From the NCBI RefSeq assembly GCF_011059185.1, contig NZ_JAALFE010000003.1, positions 124,001 through 188,000 of the forward strand: a stretch of DNA of 64,000 nt, given 5' to 3'. The stretch is from Paragemmobacter kunshanensis. GTDB lineage: Bacteria; Pseudomonadota; Alphaproteobacteria; Rhodobacterales; Rhodobacteraceae. Each line of letters starts with the position of its first letter. The first letter of the stretch is position 1. Positions 16,150 to 26,587 of this stretch are shown here, piece after piece. A model generated the notes under the pieces. The model was given only the letters and a program-made list of their open reading frames with translations, was not told the origin of the DNA and did no database searches. Made by a program: the position numbers and the translations under genes.

Positions 16150-16452
16150 CGCGGATGGCAGCGTGGGGGGAAGGGTTCGCTGCACAGCGGTTGCAGGATC
16201 GTGGCGAGAGGGCGCTTTGGCGGGCGGGCTGGCGGGCGATTGCAGGGGAGACGGGGCGGCGTGGGGAGACGTGGGGCGGGGCCATGGCGAGAGGGCGCCC
16301 TGGCGGGAAGGGTTGGCAGGTGCAGGCGAGGGCTTGCCGGGGGCAGGGAGCGGCAATGGACGGGGCGCGGGCCGGGCGCTATGGAGGCGGTGCCGGGGTG
16401 GGGCGCGCGGATGCGTGCCGCTTGCAGACCGGACAGGAGGACAGGCGGGATC

Positions 16453-17052
16453 ATGGTGGTAAGGGGTGTGGCTGCGCTGGTGCTGGCGGTCGGGCTGGCG
16501 GGATGCGTGGCGGAGGAAGGTGGTGGGATCCGGTCGGTCGCGCTGCTGGACGGTCAGATCACGGCCACGGCGCCGGCGGGCTATTGCATCGCGCCGGGGG
16601 CAGGACGCCGCGATGCGGACAGTGCGGTGATCCTGATGGGGCCTTGCCGCGCCGGGGGCGCGACGGTGCCCTCGCTGGTGACGGTGACCGTGGGACCGGG
16701 GGCCTCGGCCGGGGCGATGGCCGGGGGCGGCGAGGCGCTGGCCGCTTTCTTTGCATCGGAGGCGGGGCGTGCGACGCTAAGCCGGTCGGGCCGGGGGCGC
16801 GATGTCGTGGTGCTGGAGGCCAAGGCGCAGGGGGATGTGTTCCTCTTGCGGTTGCGTGACAGGATCGCAGGCGATTACTGGCGGGCCATTTCCGGGTTGC
16901 GCGGGCGACTTGTCAGCGTCACGGCGGATGGACCCGGGGGGGAGACGCTGGATCCGGCGGCGGGCAAGACGCTTGTGCTGGCGGCGATGGCGGCGATGGC
17001 GCGGGCCAATGCCGGCAAGGGGCCGACCAACGGGGTGGCGACGGGCGGCTGA
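16453..17052 (+). CDS. Hypothetical lipoprotein
   Basis: A 199-residue protein with a short type-II signal peptide and a lipobox (LAGC, Cys18), so it is probably anchored to the membrane and faces the periplasm. The mature part begins VAEEGGGIRSVALLDGQITA and contains GYCIAPGA and FLLRLRDRIAGDYWRAISGL segments. I do not recognise the family; similar cation-poor, Ala/Gly-rich lipoproteins of unknown role occur in Rhodobacteraceae. The start at ATG 16453 has AGGAGG at 16435-16440 (12 nt away) and GGCGGG nearer. The longer open frame upstream runs through the minisatellite and is rejected. Confidence 0.7.
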   Translation: MVVRGVAALVLAVGLAGCVAEEGGGIRSVALLDGQITATAPAGYCIAPGAGRRDADSAVILMGPCRAGGATVPSLVTVTVGPGASAGAMAGGGEALAAFFASEAGRATLSRSGRGRDVVVLEAKAQGDVFLLRLRDRIAGDYWRAISGLRGRLVSVTADGPGGETLDPAAGKTLVLAAMAAMARANAGKGPTNGVATGG

Positions 17053-17163
17053 GAACTTCGCATTCGAGGCGAAAAGGCGGTGGCGCGGTGCGGCCTTTCC
17101 GGCGATAGATAGGGTCGGGGTCGTGCAAGGACATGATCTGTCGGTGCTGTTTCGGGACAGGGT

Positions 17164-17937
17164 ATGGTGGGGAAAGTGCAAGGCGTGCTGGATCGGCTGC
17201 TGCACAGGCGGTTTGTCCGGCGCTGGGAAGAAATGGCCGAGGCCGCGCCCTTGGCGGAGGCGGATTTGCTGCGGGGATGGCGGTCGCGGGCGCGATCGCT
17301 GCGGCGGCAGCTGGACCGGGTGATCCATGAGGCAGAGCATCGGCTGGCCCTGCCGGTGATCGGATCGAATGCGATGAAGAAGCCCCTGGGCACGGATTGG
17401 GCGTGGCGGCCTGATCTGTGGCGGGGGCCGATGCCGGTGCCGGGGCAGGCCTCGGTGCCGAACCGCATGGCCTTTTGCGAGGGGGCGACGGTCTTTCACG
17501 ACTGCCGGCAGAGCGAGCTGACCGTCCGCCAGATCCGCAACGAACGCGAGAGCGATGTCGCCCCCTTCGGCTTTCGCATGGATGTGTTCCGCTTTGACGG
17601 ATCCTTCCTGTCGCTGGTGATCGACCTGCCGGACCAGGCGGCGCAGGGGTTGAAGCTGCGCCATCTGATCCGGCTGGATGTGATCGTGGAACTGGAGAAG
17701 CCGCTGGAGATCTTTGCCCGGCTGAACGTGAAGCATGGGCCGAATACCGAGCAGATCGTGCTGGAACTGCCGCTGGGCGCGGAAGAGGTGATGGTGGAGT
17801 TCGACCTGACCTATACCAAGATCAACGAGAAGCGGATCGAGAGGCTGTGGATCGACCTGATCTTCGAGGGGCCGGAGATGAACCAGATCATCCTGCGGGA
17901 TGTGACGGTCAGTCGTCGGCCGCGGGCGGAATTGTGA
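17164..17937 (+). CDS. Conserved hypothetical protein (DUF6478-like)
   Basis: A 257-residue soluble protein without signal or membrane segments. The N-terminus is basic and helical (LLHRRFVRRWEEMAEAAPLA). The C-terminal two-thirds is beta-rich (FRMDVFRFDGSFLSLVIDLP, QIVLELPLGAEEVMVEFDLT). I associate it with DUF6478, a family seen in Rhodobacteraceae, but only from memory of its length and style. It is followed after 10 nt by a small coiled-coil protein gene, with which it probably forms an operon. Function unknown. The start ATG at 17164 is the first in a frame that opens after the previous gene. Confidence 0.6.
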   Translation: MVGKVQGVLDRLLHRRFVRRWEEMAEAAPLAEADLLRGWRSRARSLRRQLDRVIHEAEHRLALPVIGSNAMKKPLGTDWAWRPDLWRGPMPVPGQASVPNRMAFCEGATVFHDCRQSELTVRQIRNERESDVAPFGFRMDVFRFDGSFLSLVIDLPDQAAQGLKLRHLIRLDVIVELEKPLEIFARLNVKHGPNTEQIVLELPLGAEEVMVEFDLTYTKINEKRIERLWIDLIFEGPEMNQIILRDVTVSRRPRAEL

Positions 17938-17947
17938 GGGGGTGGCG

Positions 17948-18319
17948 ATGGACGGCGTGAAACTGACCAAGACGCGCATTCGGGCCGGCGTCTGGGAGGG
18001 TGTGCTGTCGGGCAGTGCCAGCCCGGCGCTGGAGGTGCGGCATCTCGAGGCCGAGGTGCCGGGCGTGACGGTGACGGCGATTCCAGAACGGCCCGGGGAA
18101 TGGGCCGTGCGGGTGCCGGTGCCGGTGGCGTCGCTGACCGAGGGGGTTCAGACCTTCCTGATCCGCGACAAGGCGCTGGGCGAGACGCTGGCGCATTTCA
18201 CCATCATCACCGGCGTGGCGATGGAAGATGACCTGCGGGCTGAGGTCGATCTGTTGCGGGCGGAACTGGACATGCTGAAGCGGGCCTTCCGGCGGCATTG
18301 CGTGGAAACGCTGGGGTAG
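17948..18319 (+). CDS. Small hypothetical protein with C-terminal coiled coil
   Basis: A 123-residue protein: an N-terminal beta-rich domain (GVKLTKTRIRAGVWEGVLSG, PGEWAVRVPVPVASLTEG) followed by a heptad-like helix at about 93-118 (EDDLRAEVDLLRAELDMLKR) likely to form a coiled coil. The family is not recognised. The start at ATG 17948 is preceded by AGGGGG at 17937-17942; the GTG at 17942 overlaps that signal. It lies 10 nt after the DUF6478-like gene, so the two are probably co-translated and may be partners. Confidence 0.6.
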   Translation: MDGVKLTKTRIRAGVWEGVLSGSASPALEVRHLEAEVPGVTVTAIPERPGEWAVRVPVPVASLTEGVQTFLIRDKALGETLAHFTIITGVAMEDDLRAEVDLLRAELDMLKRAFRRHCVETLG

Positions 18320-18339
18320 CGCCTTTTGGGGGCGGCGGA

Positions 18340-18395
18340 CCGGGGGCGCTTCGCCCCCCGGACCCCCCGAGGGTATTTTTCCCAAGATGAAGGGG
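18340..18395 (+). repeat. Dispersed hairpin plus GTATTT...CCAAGATGAAG element, copy 3
   Basis: A GC hairpin (GGGGGCG/CGCCCCC around 18342-18358) and then CGAGGGTATTTTTCCCAAGA with TGAAGGGG at 18368-18395. This is the most complete copy of the composite element, placed between the coiled-coil protein gene and fadH. The hairpin could end transcription of the upstream pair. Confidence 0.7.
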
Positions 18396-18495
18396 CAGGG
18401 CCTTTTGCGCCGCTTGCGGGGTTTGCGCGCATGACGTCGCGTTGCCCGTGACAGGGCGCTGCGGCTGCGGCACTGTCGCAGGCCGGAGGATCTGA

Positions 18496-20502
<2,007 letters not shown>

Positions 20503-20658
20503 CAGGGAATTTCCGGGACTTGCGGGCCGGGGCCTGTGTTTCCCCGCCTTCAACGATCCCAAGGAAAACCCCGGATCGGCCCCGCCTGCGCCCCGATCCT
20601 GCCTGAATTCGCGGTCAATCCTCGTCCACACGACCTCATAGCTTGCCAGAGGGTAACA

Positions 20659-21564
20659 ATGGACCGACTGACGGAAATGGAAGCCTTTGCCATGGTCGTG
20701 GACCAGGGCGGCTTCACCGATGCGGCCAAGAAGATGGGAATTTCGAAATCTGCGGTGTCAAAGCATGTATCGGCACTGGAGGCGCGGCTGGGGGCCCGCC
20801 TTCTGAACCGGACCACGCGCCGCGTTTCGCCCACCGAGATTGGCCTTGCCTATTACGACCGCGCGCGCCGCGTCCTGAATGATGCAGGAGAGGCGGATGC
20901 GCTGGTCACATCCATGCAGTCGGCCCCTTCGGGCCTGTTGCGCATCAGTGTCGCCACCGATTTCGGGGTGAACCTCTTGTCGCCGATCCTGGGGGATTTC
21001 CTGCTGGAATACCCGGATATCACGGTGAACATGGTGCTGAACAACCGCTATGTCGAGTTGATCAGCGAAGGGTTCGACATGGCGATCCGGGTGGGGGAGC
21101 TGGAGGATTCGTCCTTGCGCGCGCGCAAACTGACGGAGACGACGAAGCGGATGATCGCCTCGCCCTCCTATTTCCAGCGCTATGGCCGCCCGATGAAGAT
21201 CGACGATCTGAACGAGCACAAGCTGCTGCACTATTCGAATCAGGCCAATGGCAATGTGTGGAAGATCACCGCGCCATCGGGGGAAAAGCGGCAGGTGCGA
21301 TCTGTCGGCTGGCTGACAGTGAATGACGGGCAATCCCTGCTGAATGCCGCGATTTCCGGGCTGGGCATCGCCTATCTGCCGTCCTTCCTTTACGCCGATG
21401 CGATGCGGCAGGGGTTGGTGGAAGAGGCGATCCCGGGACTGCCGACGGAAGTTCTGGGGATCTATGCCGTCTATCCGCCGGGGCGGTTCACGCAGCCCAA
21501 GGTGCGGGCCTTCATTGATTTTCTGGCGCGGCAACTGATCGACAAGGGGCCGGACAGCTGGTGA
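20659..21564 (+). CDS. LysR family transcriptional regulator (CrgA-like)
   Basis: A 301-residue LysR-type regulator. The winged HTH spans residues 1-60 (MEAFAMVVDQGGFTDAAKKM, SKSAVSKHVSALEARLGARL). The effector-binding domain contains the GFDMAIRVGELEDSSL block typical of the CrgA/DsdC-like cluster of LysR proteins. It acts as a tetrameric DNA-binding activator or repressor of unknown targets. The start ATG at 20659 follows GAGGGTAAC. It lies alone between fadH (same strand) and a convergent OmpA-like gene, so its target is not marked by a divergent promoter. Confidence 0.92.
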   Translation: MDRLTEMEAFAMVVDQGGFTDAAKKMGISKSAVSKHVSALEARLGARLLNRTTRRVSPTEIGLAYYDRARRVLNDAGEADALVTSMQSAPSGLLRISVATDFGVNLLSPILGDFLLEYPDITVNMVLNNRYVELISEGFDMAIRVGELEDSSLRARKLTETTKRMIASPSYFQRYGRPMKIDDLNEHKLLHYSNQANGNVWKITAPSGEKRQVRSVGWLTVNDGQSLLNAAISGLGIAYLPSFLYADAMRQGLVEEAIPGLPTEVLGIYAVYPPGRFTQPKVRAFIDFLARQLIDKGPDSW

Positions 21565-21610
21565 AATTCGCCGGTTTCCCGAAAGGGGGACCGTCAACTC
21601 CTGGGGGAGT

Positions 21611-22645
21611 TCACAGGGTCGGGGTCGCCAAGACCTCGACCCTTCTGTTCTGGGCGCGGCCTTCGGCCGTGTCGTTGCTGGCGACGGGCTCTGCCGGGCC
21701 TGCGCCGCGCGTGGAAATGCGGGCGGGATCCGCACCATAAAGCGTGACGAGCGCGTCGCGCGTGGCGTCCGCCCGGGCGAGGGAGAGGGCGGTGTTGGTC
21801 TGCGCGTTGCCCGAAGCATCGGTATGGCCGACAAGTTCGATCCGCGCTGCGGGATTTGCAGAGAGCCAGTCGGCCAGGGCCGCGAGCGAGGGATAGGTGC
21901 CGGGTTCGAGGCTGGCGCGGCCCGAAGCGAAGGCCAGGTCGGCAAGGGCATGGGGCCGCCCTTCGGCCAGGGCCGCGGCGAGCGGATCATCGGCCGGAAG
22001 CAAGGAAAGGGTTGGGGCGTCTGGCGCCGCGGGCAGGGTGCCTGTGGTCAGATCCGGGGCCGGAGAGAAGGGTGACTTGGTCGAGATGGTCAGATCCGGG
22101 GTGCCGATGCTGGGCGCGCTGATGCGGGTGAGCTGGACGAAGCCGGTATCAGCGCTGCGGCTGACGATCAGCGTCAGCCATTCCGGGGTCTTGCCGGTGC
22201 CACCGTCGCGGCGGGCGGCGAGAAAGCGGAAGTCGCCCAGATCCACATGCATTTCCGGTTCCGGCAGGATGTCGGTTCCATAGCGGAAGTCGAAGCCGCC
22301 GCAGGCGACGGTTTCGCATTCGAACAGGGTTTCGAAGCCCGCCGCGCGGATCTGTTCGCGCAGGGGTTGCAGGATCTGCAGGGTTGTCTGCTTCGCGGCC
22401 GGGATCTGCCAGGCGGTCTGGTCAAGGCGGCCTTCGGCAGTTTCGGCGGGGATCGTGCCAGCGCGCCAGGGGCCGGTGGCAACGGTGTAGGAGGCCAGCA
22501 CCTCATGCCGCTTGCCCGAGGGGATGGCGGGCGTGCCGAAATCCAGCTCCATCGCCTGCGCGGGAAGCGCGGCCGAGAGGATCAGGGCAGGCATGGCCAT
22601 GAGGCGGCCAAGCCGTTTGAGGACGTGCGGGCGCGTTTGGTTCAC
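21611..22645 (-). CDS. OmpA/MotB-domain envelope protein
   Basis: A 344-residue exported protein. It has a signal peptide (basic start, then MAMPALILSAALPAQA, cleaved near AQAMEL), a central 200-residue domain of unknown family with FETLFECETVACGGFDFRYG, and a C-terminal OmpA-like peptidoglycan-binding domain (IELVGHTDASGNAQTNTALS, RAQNRRVEV). The N-terminal half may sit in the periplasm while the C-terminal domain binds the wall. The start is GTG 22645, 20 nt before the GNAT stop; internal Met16/Met18 are alternatives that still keep the signal peptide. It is downstream of the GNAT gene on the same strand. Confidence 0.83.
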   Translation of the reverse strand: MNQTRPHVLKRLGRLMAMPALILSAALPAQAMELDFGTPAIPSGKRHEVLASYTVATGPWRAGTIPAETAEGRLDQTAWQIPAAKQTTLQILQPLREQIRAAGFETLFECETVACGGFDFRYGTDILPEPEMHVDLGDFRFLAARRDGGTGKTPEWLTLIVSRSADTGFVQLTRISAPSIGTPDLTISTKSPFSPAPDLTTGTLPAAPDAPTLSLLPADDPLAAALAEGRPHALADLAFASGRASLEPGTYPSLAALADWLSANPAARIELVGHTDASGNAQTNTALSLARADATRDALVTLYGADPARISTRGAGPAEPVASNDTAEGRAQNRRVEVLATPTL

Positions 22646-22665
22646 TGCTCAGCCTTCTGCGGGGC

Positions 22666-23376
22666 CTACAACTTGCGGTAGTGATAGTGTCCCACAATCT
22701 GCATGTTCAGGGAAGCATAGAGCGCGCGGGCGGCGGTGTTCCGCTCAGTCACCAGAAGCGCGATGGCTTCGGCCCCGTGATCGCGTGCCCAAAGCGCGGC
22801 TGCCCGCAAGATGTTGTGGCCGCAGCCATTTCTGCGCAGGGCGGGGGCGACCTCGAGCGCGTGAAGCATTGCAATATTTCCATGGATCGCCGTGAAGGCG
22901 ATGCCCGCCGCGCGGTCGCCGCTGCGCCCGAGAATGGCGGTCTTCGGCCCCTGGACGCGGTGCATGACGGCAAGGCGGGCGGGGCCGATTCCGCCTTCGG
23001 CCCAGATCTGGGCGCCGACGGCGAGAGGGGGCCAATGCGGAAAGGCGGTGAGAAAGGGCGGTTCCGTGGCGGCGAGATCGGCGGTGGAGCCGGCATAGGC
23101 GACGACGGGATCGTGATGGGCGTAGCCGCGCGCGGCGAGGGCCTGGTCCAGCGCGGTTTCGGAGGGGCGCAGGACGAAAAGGGGCGATTGGCCAAGGGCG
23201 CGCATCGCGGATTCGGCCAGGGGAATGTCATCGGGCTGCCAGTCGCCGATGGCGGAGGCGGCCGAGACGCGCTGTCCGCCGCCCTTGCCTTCGCGGATGA
23301 GCCAAGGCCCCTGCCGATGGGTGGCGGCGGGGGGCCATGTCGCCTCGGCCAGTTGGGCGAGATCGTCTTCGGTCAT
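22666..23376 (-). CDS. GNAT family N-acetyltransferase
   Basis: A 236-residue acetyltransferase. The acetyl-CoA site is in the C-terminal domain: LHALEVAPALRRNGCGHNIL, with RRNGCG as the R-x-x-G-x-G loop, followed by LLVTERNTAARALYASLNM. The N-terminal half is an extra domain, giving a length above that of simple GNATs. The substrate is unknown. Its ATG overlaps the stop of the CinA-like gene (23373-23376), and it precedes the OmpA-like gene by 20 nt, so three minus-strand genes form one transcription unit. Confidence 0.83.
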   Translation of the reverse strand: MTEDDLAQLAEATWPPAATHRQGPWLIREGKGGGQRVSAASAIGDWQPDDIPLAESAMRALGQSPLFVLRPSETALDQALAARGYAHHDPVVAYAGSTADLAATEPPFLTAFPHWPPLAVGAQIWAEGGIGPARLAVMHRVQGPKTAILGRSGDRAAGIAFTAIHGNIAMLHALEVAPALRRNGCGHNILRAAALWARDHGAEAIALLVTERNTAARALYASLNMQIVGHYHYRKL

Positions 23377-24092
23377 GGGAAGAGGGCGGCGAGGCGGGTC
23401 ATGGCGGCGTCGATCCGGCCCGGATCGGTGCCGCGGATGACAAGGTTGGTGCCATAGACGCCATTGGTGTTGAAGGGATAGCTGCCCATGGAGAGATCGG
23501 GGAATTCGGCGGCCAAGGCGCCGAATTCGGCCGCGATCTCGCCCTCGCCCCGGTTCACGCGCAGCGATTGCGACAGGAGCGGCGCGCCGCCGGTGAGGGT
23601 GGGGAGGATGCCTTCGAACATCGCTTCGAAGATGTTGGGGACGCCTGCCATGACATGGACATTGCCCAGCGTGAAGCCCGGCGCGGTGGAGATCGGGTTT
23701 TCGATCAGGGTTGCGCCATCGGGGATGCGGGCCATGCGCTGGCGCGCCTCGTTGAAGGGGAGGCCCGCGCGGTCGTAATGCGCCTGCAGGAGGGCCATGG
23801 CATCGGCGCGCTGGGTGATCGGGGTGGCGAAGGCGGCGGCGATGGCCTCGGCCGTGATGTCGTCATGGGTGGGGCCGATGCCGCCAGAGGTGAAGACATG
23901 GTCATGCCGGGCGCGCAGGTCGTTGACGGCGGCGATGATGGCGCCGTGATCGTCGGCCACGACGCGGGCCTCGGTCAGGCGGATGCCGTGATCCGTCAGG
24001 CGGCGGGCGAGATGGTGCATGTTCGAATCGCGCGTCCGGCCCGAGAGGATTTCGTCGCCGATCACAAGCATGGCTGCGGTGGGATTGGGCAT
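23373..24092 (-). CDS. CinA-like molybdopterin-binding domain protein
   Basis: A 239-residue protein made of the MoaB/MogA-like domain seen at the N-terminus of CinA: MLVIGDEILSGRTRDSN, FTSGGIGPTHDDITAEAIA and FTLGNVHVMAGVPNIFEAMF are the family blocks. It lacks the C-terminal nicotinamide-nucleotide amidase domain of full CinA. Members are annotated as competence/damage-inducible proteins or nucleotide pyrophosphatases; the actual reaction here is uncertain. The start ATG at 24092 fits the conserved motif 8 residues in. It is the first gene of the CinA-like/GNAT/OmpA-like run and is divergent from map. Confidence 0.88.
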   Translation of the reverse strand: MPNPTAAMLVIGDEILSGRTRDSNMHHLARRLTDHGIRLTEARVVADDHGAIIAAVNDLRARHDHVFTSGGIGPTHDDITAEAIAAAFATPITQRADAMALLQAHYDRAGLPFNEARQRMARIPDGATLIENPISTAPGFTLGNVHVMAGVPNIFEAMFEGILPTLTGGAPLLSQSLRVNRGEGEIAAEFGALAAEFPDLSMGSYPFNTNGVYGTNLVIRGTDPGRIDAAMTRLAALFP

Positions 24093-24227
24093 GGCGATTC
24101 CTTCTGAGGCGGCAGAGAGGGGTATAGGCCGCGACGGGCGGCTTTCAAAGGGGATGCGGTGGCGCAGGTCTGGCCTTTGCGGGCGGCTTTGCTTATCTAG
24201 GCCGGGAAGCAGAAGGGGTGACAGGCG

Positions 24228-25055
24228 GTGGACGAGACGCGCGGGCGCATCACCAAGGACGGAATCCGGGTCCATGAGGATGCGGATTTCGCGGGCATGG
24301 CCAGGGCGGGCCGCGTGGCGGCGGAGATCCTTGATGCCATCGGGCCGCTGGTGGTGCCGGGGGCCACGACGGGCGAGATCGACGCCTTCATCACCGCCGA
24401 GGTGGAGCGGAGGGGGGTGACCTCGGCCACGATCGGTTACAAGGGCTATCGCCATGCGTCCTGCATCAGCGTGAACCATGTGGTCTGCCACGGGATCCCG
24501 GGGGCGAAGATCCCGGGGCGCAGCAGCGATGTGCTGCAGGCGCAGGACATCCTGAACGTGGATGTGACGGTGATCGTGGACGGTTGGTATGGCGATACGA
24601 GCCGGATGTATGTCGCGGGCACGGCCAAGCCCTTTGCGCAGCGCCTGATCAATGTGACGCATGAGGCGCTGATGCGGGGGATCGCGGCGGTGAAGCCGGG
24701 AAATACCTTTGGCGATATCGGTCATGCGATCCAGTCTTACGTGGAAAGCCAGCGGATGAGCGTGGTGCGCGATTTCTGCGGCCATGGGCTGGGACGGGTG
24801 TTCCATTCGCCGCCCAATGTGCTGCATTACGGGCGGCCCGGCAGCGGGCCGGTGCTGGAGGAAGGCATGTTCTTCACCATCGAGCCGATGGTGAATCTGG
24901 GGCGGCCGGAGACCAAGGTTCTGGCCGATGACTGGACAGCGATCACGCGGGACAAGTCGCTGTCGGCGCAGTTCGAGCATTCGGTTGGGGTGACGGCGAC
25001 GGGCTGCGAGATATTCACCCTGTCGCCCGCCGGGAAATTCCATCCCACGCAGTGA
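24228..25055 (+). CDS. map: Type I methionine aminopeptidase
   Basis: A 275-residue enzyme removing initiator Met from nascent proteins. All metal ligands are present and in register with E. coli MetAP after a constant offset of 15: D112, D123, H186, E219, E250. The catalytic His is in VNHVVCHGIP. A short insertion (PGRSSDVLQ) after the CHGIP segment is the only visible difference. The start is GTG 24228 behind AGAAGGGGTGACAGG. It is divergent from the CinA-like gene and followed by a GC hairpin and repeat element. Confidence 0.96.
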   Translation: MDETRGRITKDGIRVHEDADFAGMARAGRVAAEILDAIGPLVVPGATTGEIDAFITAEVERRGVTSATIGYKGYRHASCISVNHVVCHGIPGAKIPGRSSDVLQAQDILNVDVTVIVDGWYGDTSRMYVAGTAKPFAQRLINVTHEALMRGIAAVKPGNTFGDIGHAIQSYVESQRMSVVRDFCGHGLGRVFHSPPNVLHYGRPGSGPVLEEGMFFTIEPMVNLGRPETKVLADDWTAITRDKSLSAQFEHSVGVTATGCEIFTLSPAGKFHPTQ

Positions 25056-25072
25056 CGTTTCGGGCGCGGGCC

Positions 25073-25170
25073 GGGGGGGCATGCGCCCCCCCGGACCCCC
25101 CCCGTTCCCACCCCCCGATGTGGCGCCCTGTTGTCAGGTCGGATCGGGTATTTGGGCCAGGACGAAGGGG
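25073..25170 (+). repeat. Dispersed hairpin plus GTATTT...CCARGAYGAAG element, copy 4
   Basis: A GC hairpin (GGGGGGC-ATGC-type palindrome at about 25075-25092) downstream of map, then the core CGGGTATTTGGGCCAGGACG and AAGGGG at 25145-25170, a slightly diverged copy of the element at 7143, 14562 and 18368. The hairpin may end map transcription. The remaining space to fghA shows no other feature. Confidence 0.65.
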
Positions 25171-25230
25171 CGGTGGCTTGCATCCCTGTGCGGGGCATGG
25201 AAGCTTGCGCCAAAAGAGACGAGGTGAGGC

Positions 25231-26061
25231 ATGAAGACCCTTTCGGAGAACCGGGCATTTGGCGGCGTGCAGGGGGTTTATTCCCACCCCTCGGCGGCCT
25301 GCGAATGCGACATGACCTTCGGGTTGTTCCTGCCCGAACAGGCCGAGGATGGGCCGGTGCCGGTGCTGTGGTATCTGTCGGGGCTGACCTGCACGCATGA
25401 GAATGCCATGGTGAAGGCCGGCGCGCAGCGCTGGGCGGCCGAGGCGGGGATTGCGCTGGTCTTTCCCGATACCAGCCCGCGCGGGCCGGGCGTGGCGAAT
25501 GACGAGGCCTATGATCTGGGACAGGGGGCGGGGTTCTATGTGAATGCCAGCCAGGAGCCCTGGGCGCCGCATTTCCAGATGTGGGACTACATCACGGACG
25601 AATTGCCGACCGTGCTGTTTTCGGCCTTTCCCCTAGCCGAGGCCGCGCAGGCGATTACGGGCCATTCGATGGGGGGGCATGGTGCGCTGACCATTGCGAT
25701 GAGCTTTCCGGGACGGTTCCGGTCGGTTTCGGCCTTTGCGCCGATCTGCAATCCGACCGCGAGTGACTGGGGGCGGAAGCAATTCACGGCCTATCTGGGC
25801 GCGGATGAGGCGGCCTGGGCGGGGTATGACGCGACGCTGCTGATGCGGCGCTATGGGTTTGACGGGCCGATGCTGATTGATACGGGGACGGCGGACCAGT
25901 TTCTTGATCTGCTGAAGCCCGAAGCGCTGGCCGAGGCGATGGCGGCGCGGCGGCAGGGGGGCGCGTTCCGGATGCAGAAGGGCTATGATCACAGCTATTT
26001 CTTCGTCTCGACCTTCATGGAAGAGCATGTCGCCTTCCACGCGGCGGCGCTGCTGGGATAG
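25231..26061 (+). CDS. fghA: S-formylglutathione hydrolase
   Basis: A 276-residue alpha/beta hydrolase that splits S-formylglutathione to formate and glutathione, the second step of glutathione-dependent formaldehyde oxidation. The catalytic triad is S146 (GHSMGG), D222 (TGTADQFL) and H254 (GYDHSYFF). The oxyanion-region WYLSGLTCTHENAM is typical of the family. The start ATG at 25231 is preceded by GAGGTGAGG. Its metabolic partner frmA lies about 28 kb away on the other strand, so the pathway is split here. A UPF0178 gene follows 3 nt after the stop. Confidence 0.95.
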   Translation: MKTLSENRAFGGVQGVYSHPSAACECDMTFGLFLPEQAEDGPVPVLWYLSGLTCTHENAMVKAGAQRWAAEAGIALVFPDTSPRGPGVANDEAYDLGQGAGFYVNASQEPWAPHFQMWDYITDELPTVLFSAFPLAEAAQAITGHSMGGHGALTIAMSFPGRFRSVSAFAPICNPTASDWGRKQFTAYLGADEAAWAGYDATLLMRRYGFDGPMLIDTGTADQFLDLLKPEALAEAMAARRQGGAFRMQKGYDHSYFFVSTFMEEHVAFHAAALLG

Positions 26062-26064
26062 GCG

Positions 26065-26520
26065 ATGGCGCGGCTGTTCGTGGATGCCGATGCCTGCCCC
26101 GTGAAGGAGGAATGCGAGCGCGTTGCCACGCGGCATGGGGTGCGGATGCTGGTGGTTTCCAATGGAGGCATCCGACCGAGTGCCAACCCCTTGGTGGAGA
26201 GCGTGTTCGTGGCAGCAGGGCCAGATGAGGCGGACAAGTGGATCGCGGATCAGGCGGGGCCGGGGGATGTGGTGGTGACGGGGGATATCCCCTTGGCCGC
26301 GCGTGTCATTGCGGGCGGCGCGGTGGTGGTGAAGCATAATGGCGAGGTGCTGACGGACCGCAATATCGGCAATGTGCTGGCGACGCGCGACCTGATGGCG
26401 GATCTGCGCAGCGCCGATCCGTTCCGGCAGGGGGGCGGACGGCCCTTTTCCAAGGCGGACCGGTCGCGGTTCCTTGAGGCGCTGGAACGGGTGATGCGGG
26501 GCGCGCTGGCGGGCGGGTGA
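26065..26520 (+). CDS. UPF0178 (YaiI/YqxD) family protein
   Basis: A 151-residue protein of the DUF188/UPF0178 family, with signature blocks [13 protein letters not shown] at the N-terminus, [14 protein letters not shown] in the middle and [20 protein letters not shown] near the end. The fold is PIN-like, with Asp residues that could bind metal, but the biological role of the family is unknown. The start ATG at 26065 lies 3 nt beyond the fghA stop, so the two are co-transcribed. The length matches the family. Confidence 0.9.
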   Translation: MARLFVDADACPVKEECERVATRHGVRMLVVSNGGIRPSANPLVESVFVAAGPDEADKWIADQAGPGDVVVTGDIPLAARVIAGGAVVVKHNGEVLTDRNIGNVLATRDLMADLRSADPFRQGGGRPFSKADRSRFLEALERVMRGALAGG

Positions 26521-26587
26521 TCTGCGGCATGCCCGTGTCGCGGGGGGGACAGATTTCGCGCGGCGGCAGGGGTTTGCTGCTCCCATC

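Noticed and set aside
15994-16356. 121-residue N-terminal extension of the M23 protein
   Set aside because: It is a Pro/Ser-rich translation of the purine minisatellite and neighbouring repeats.
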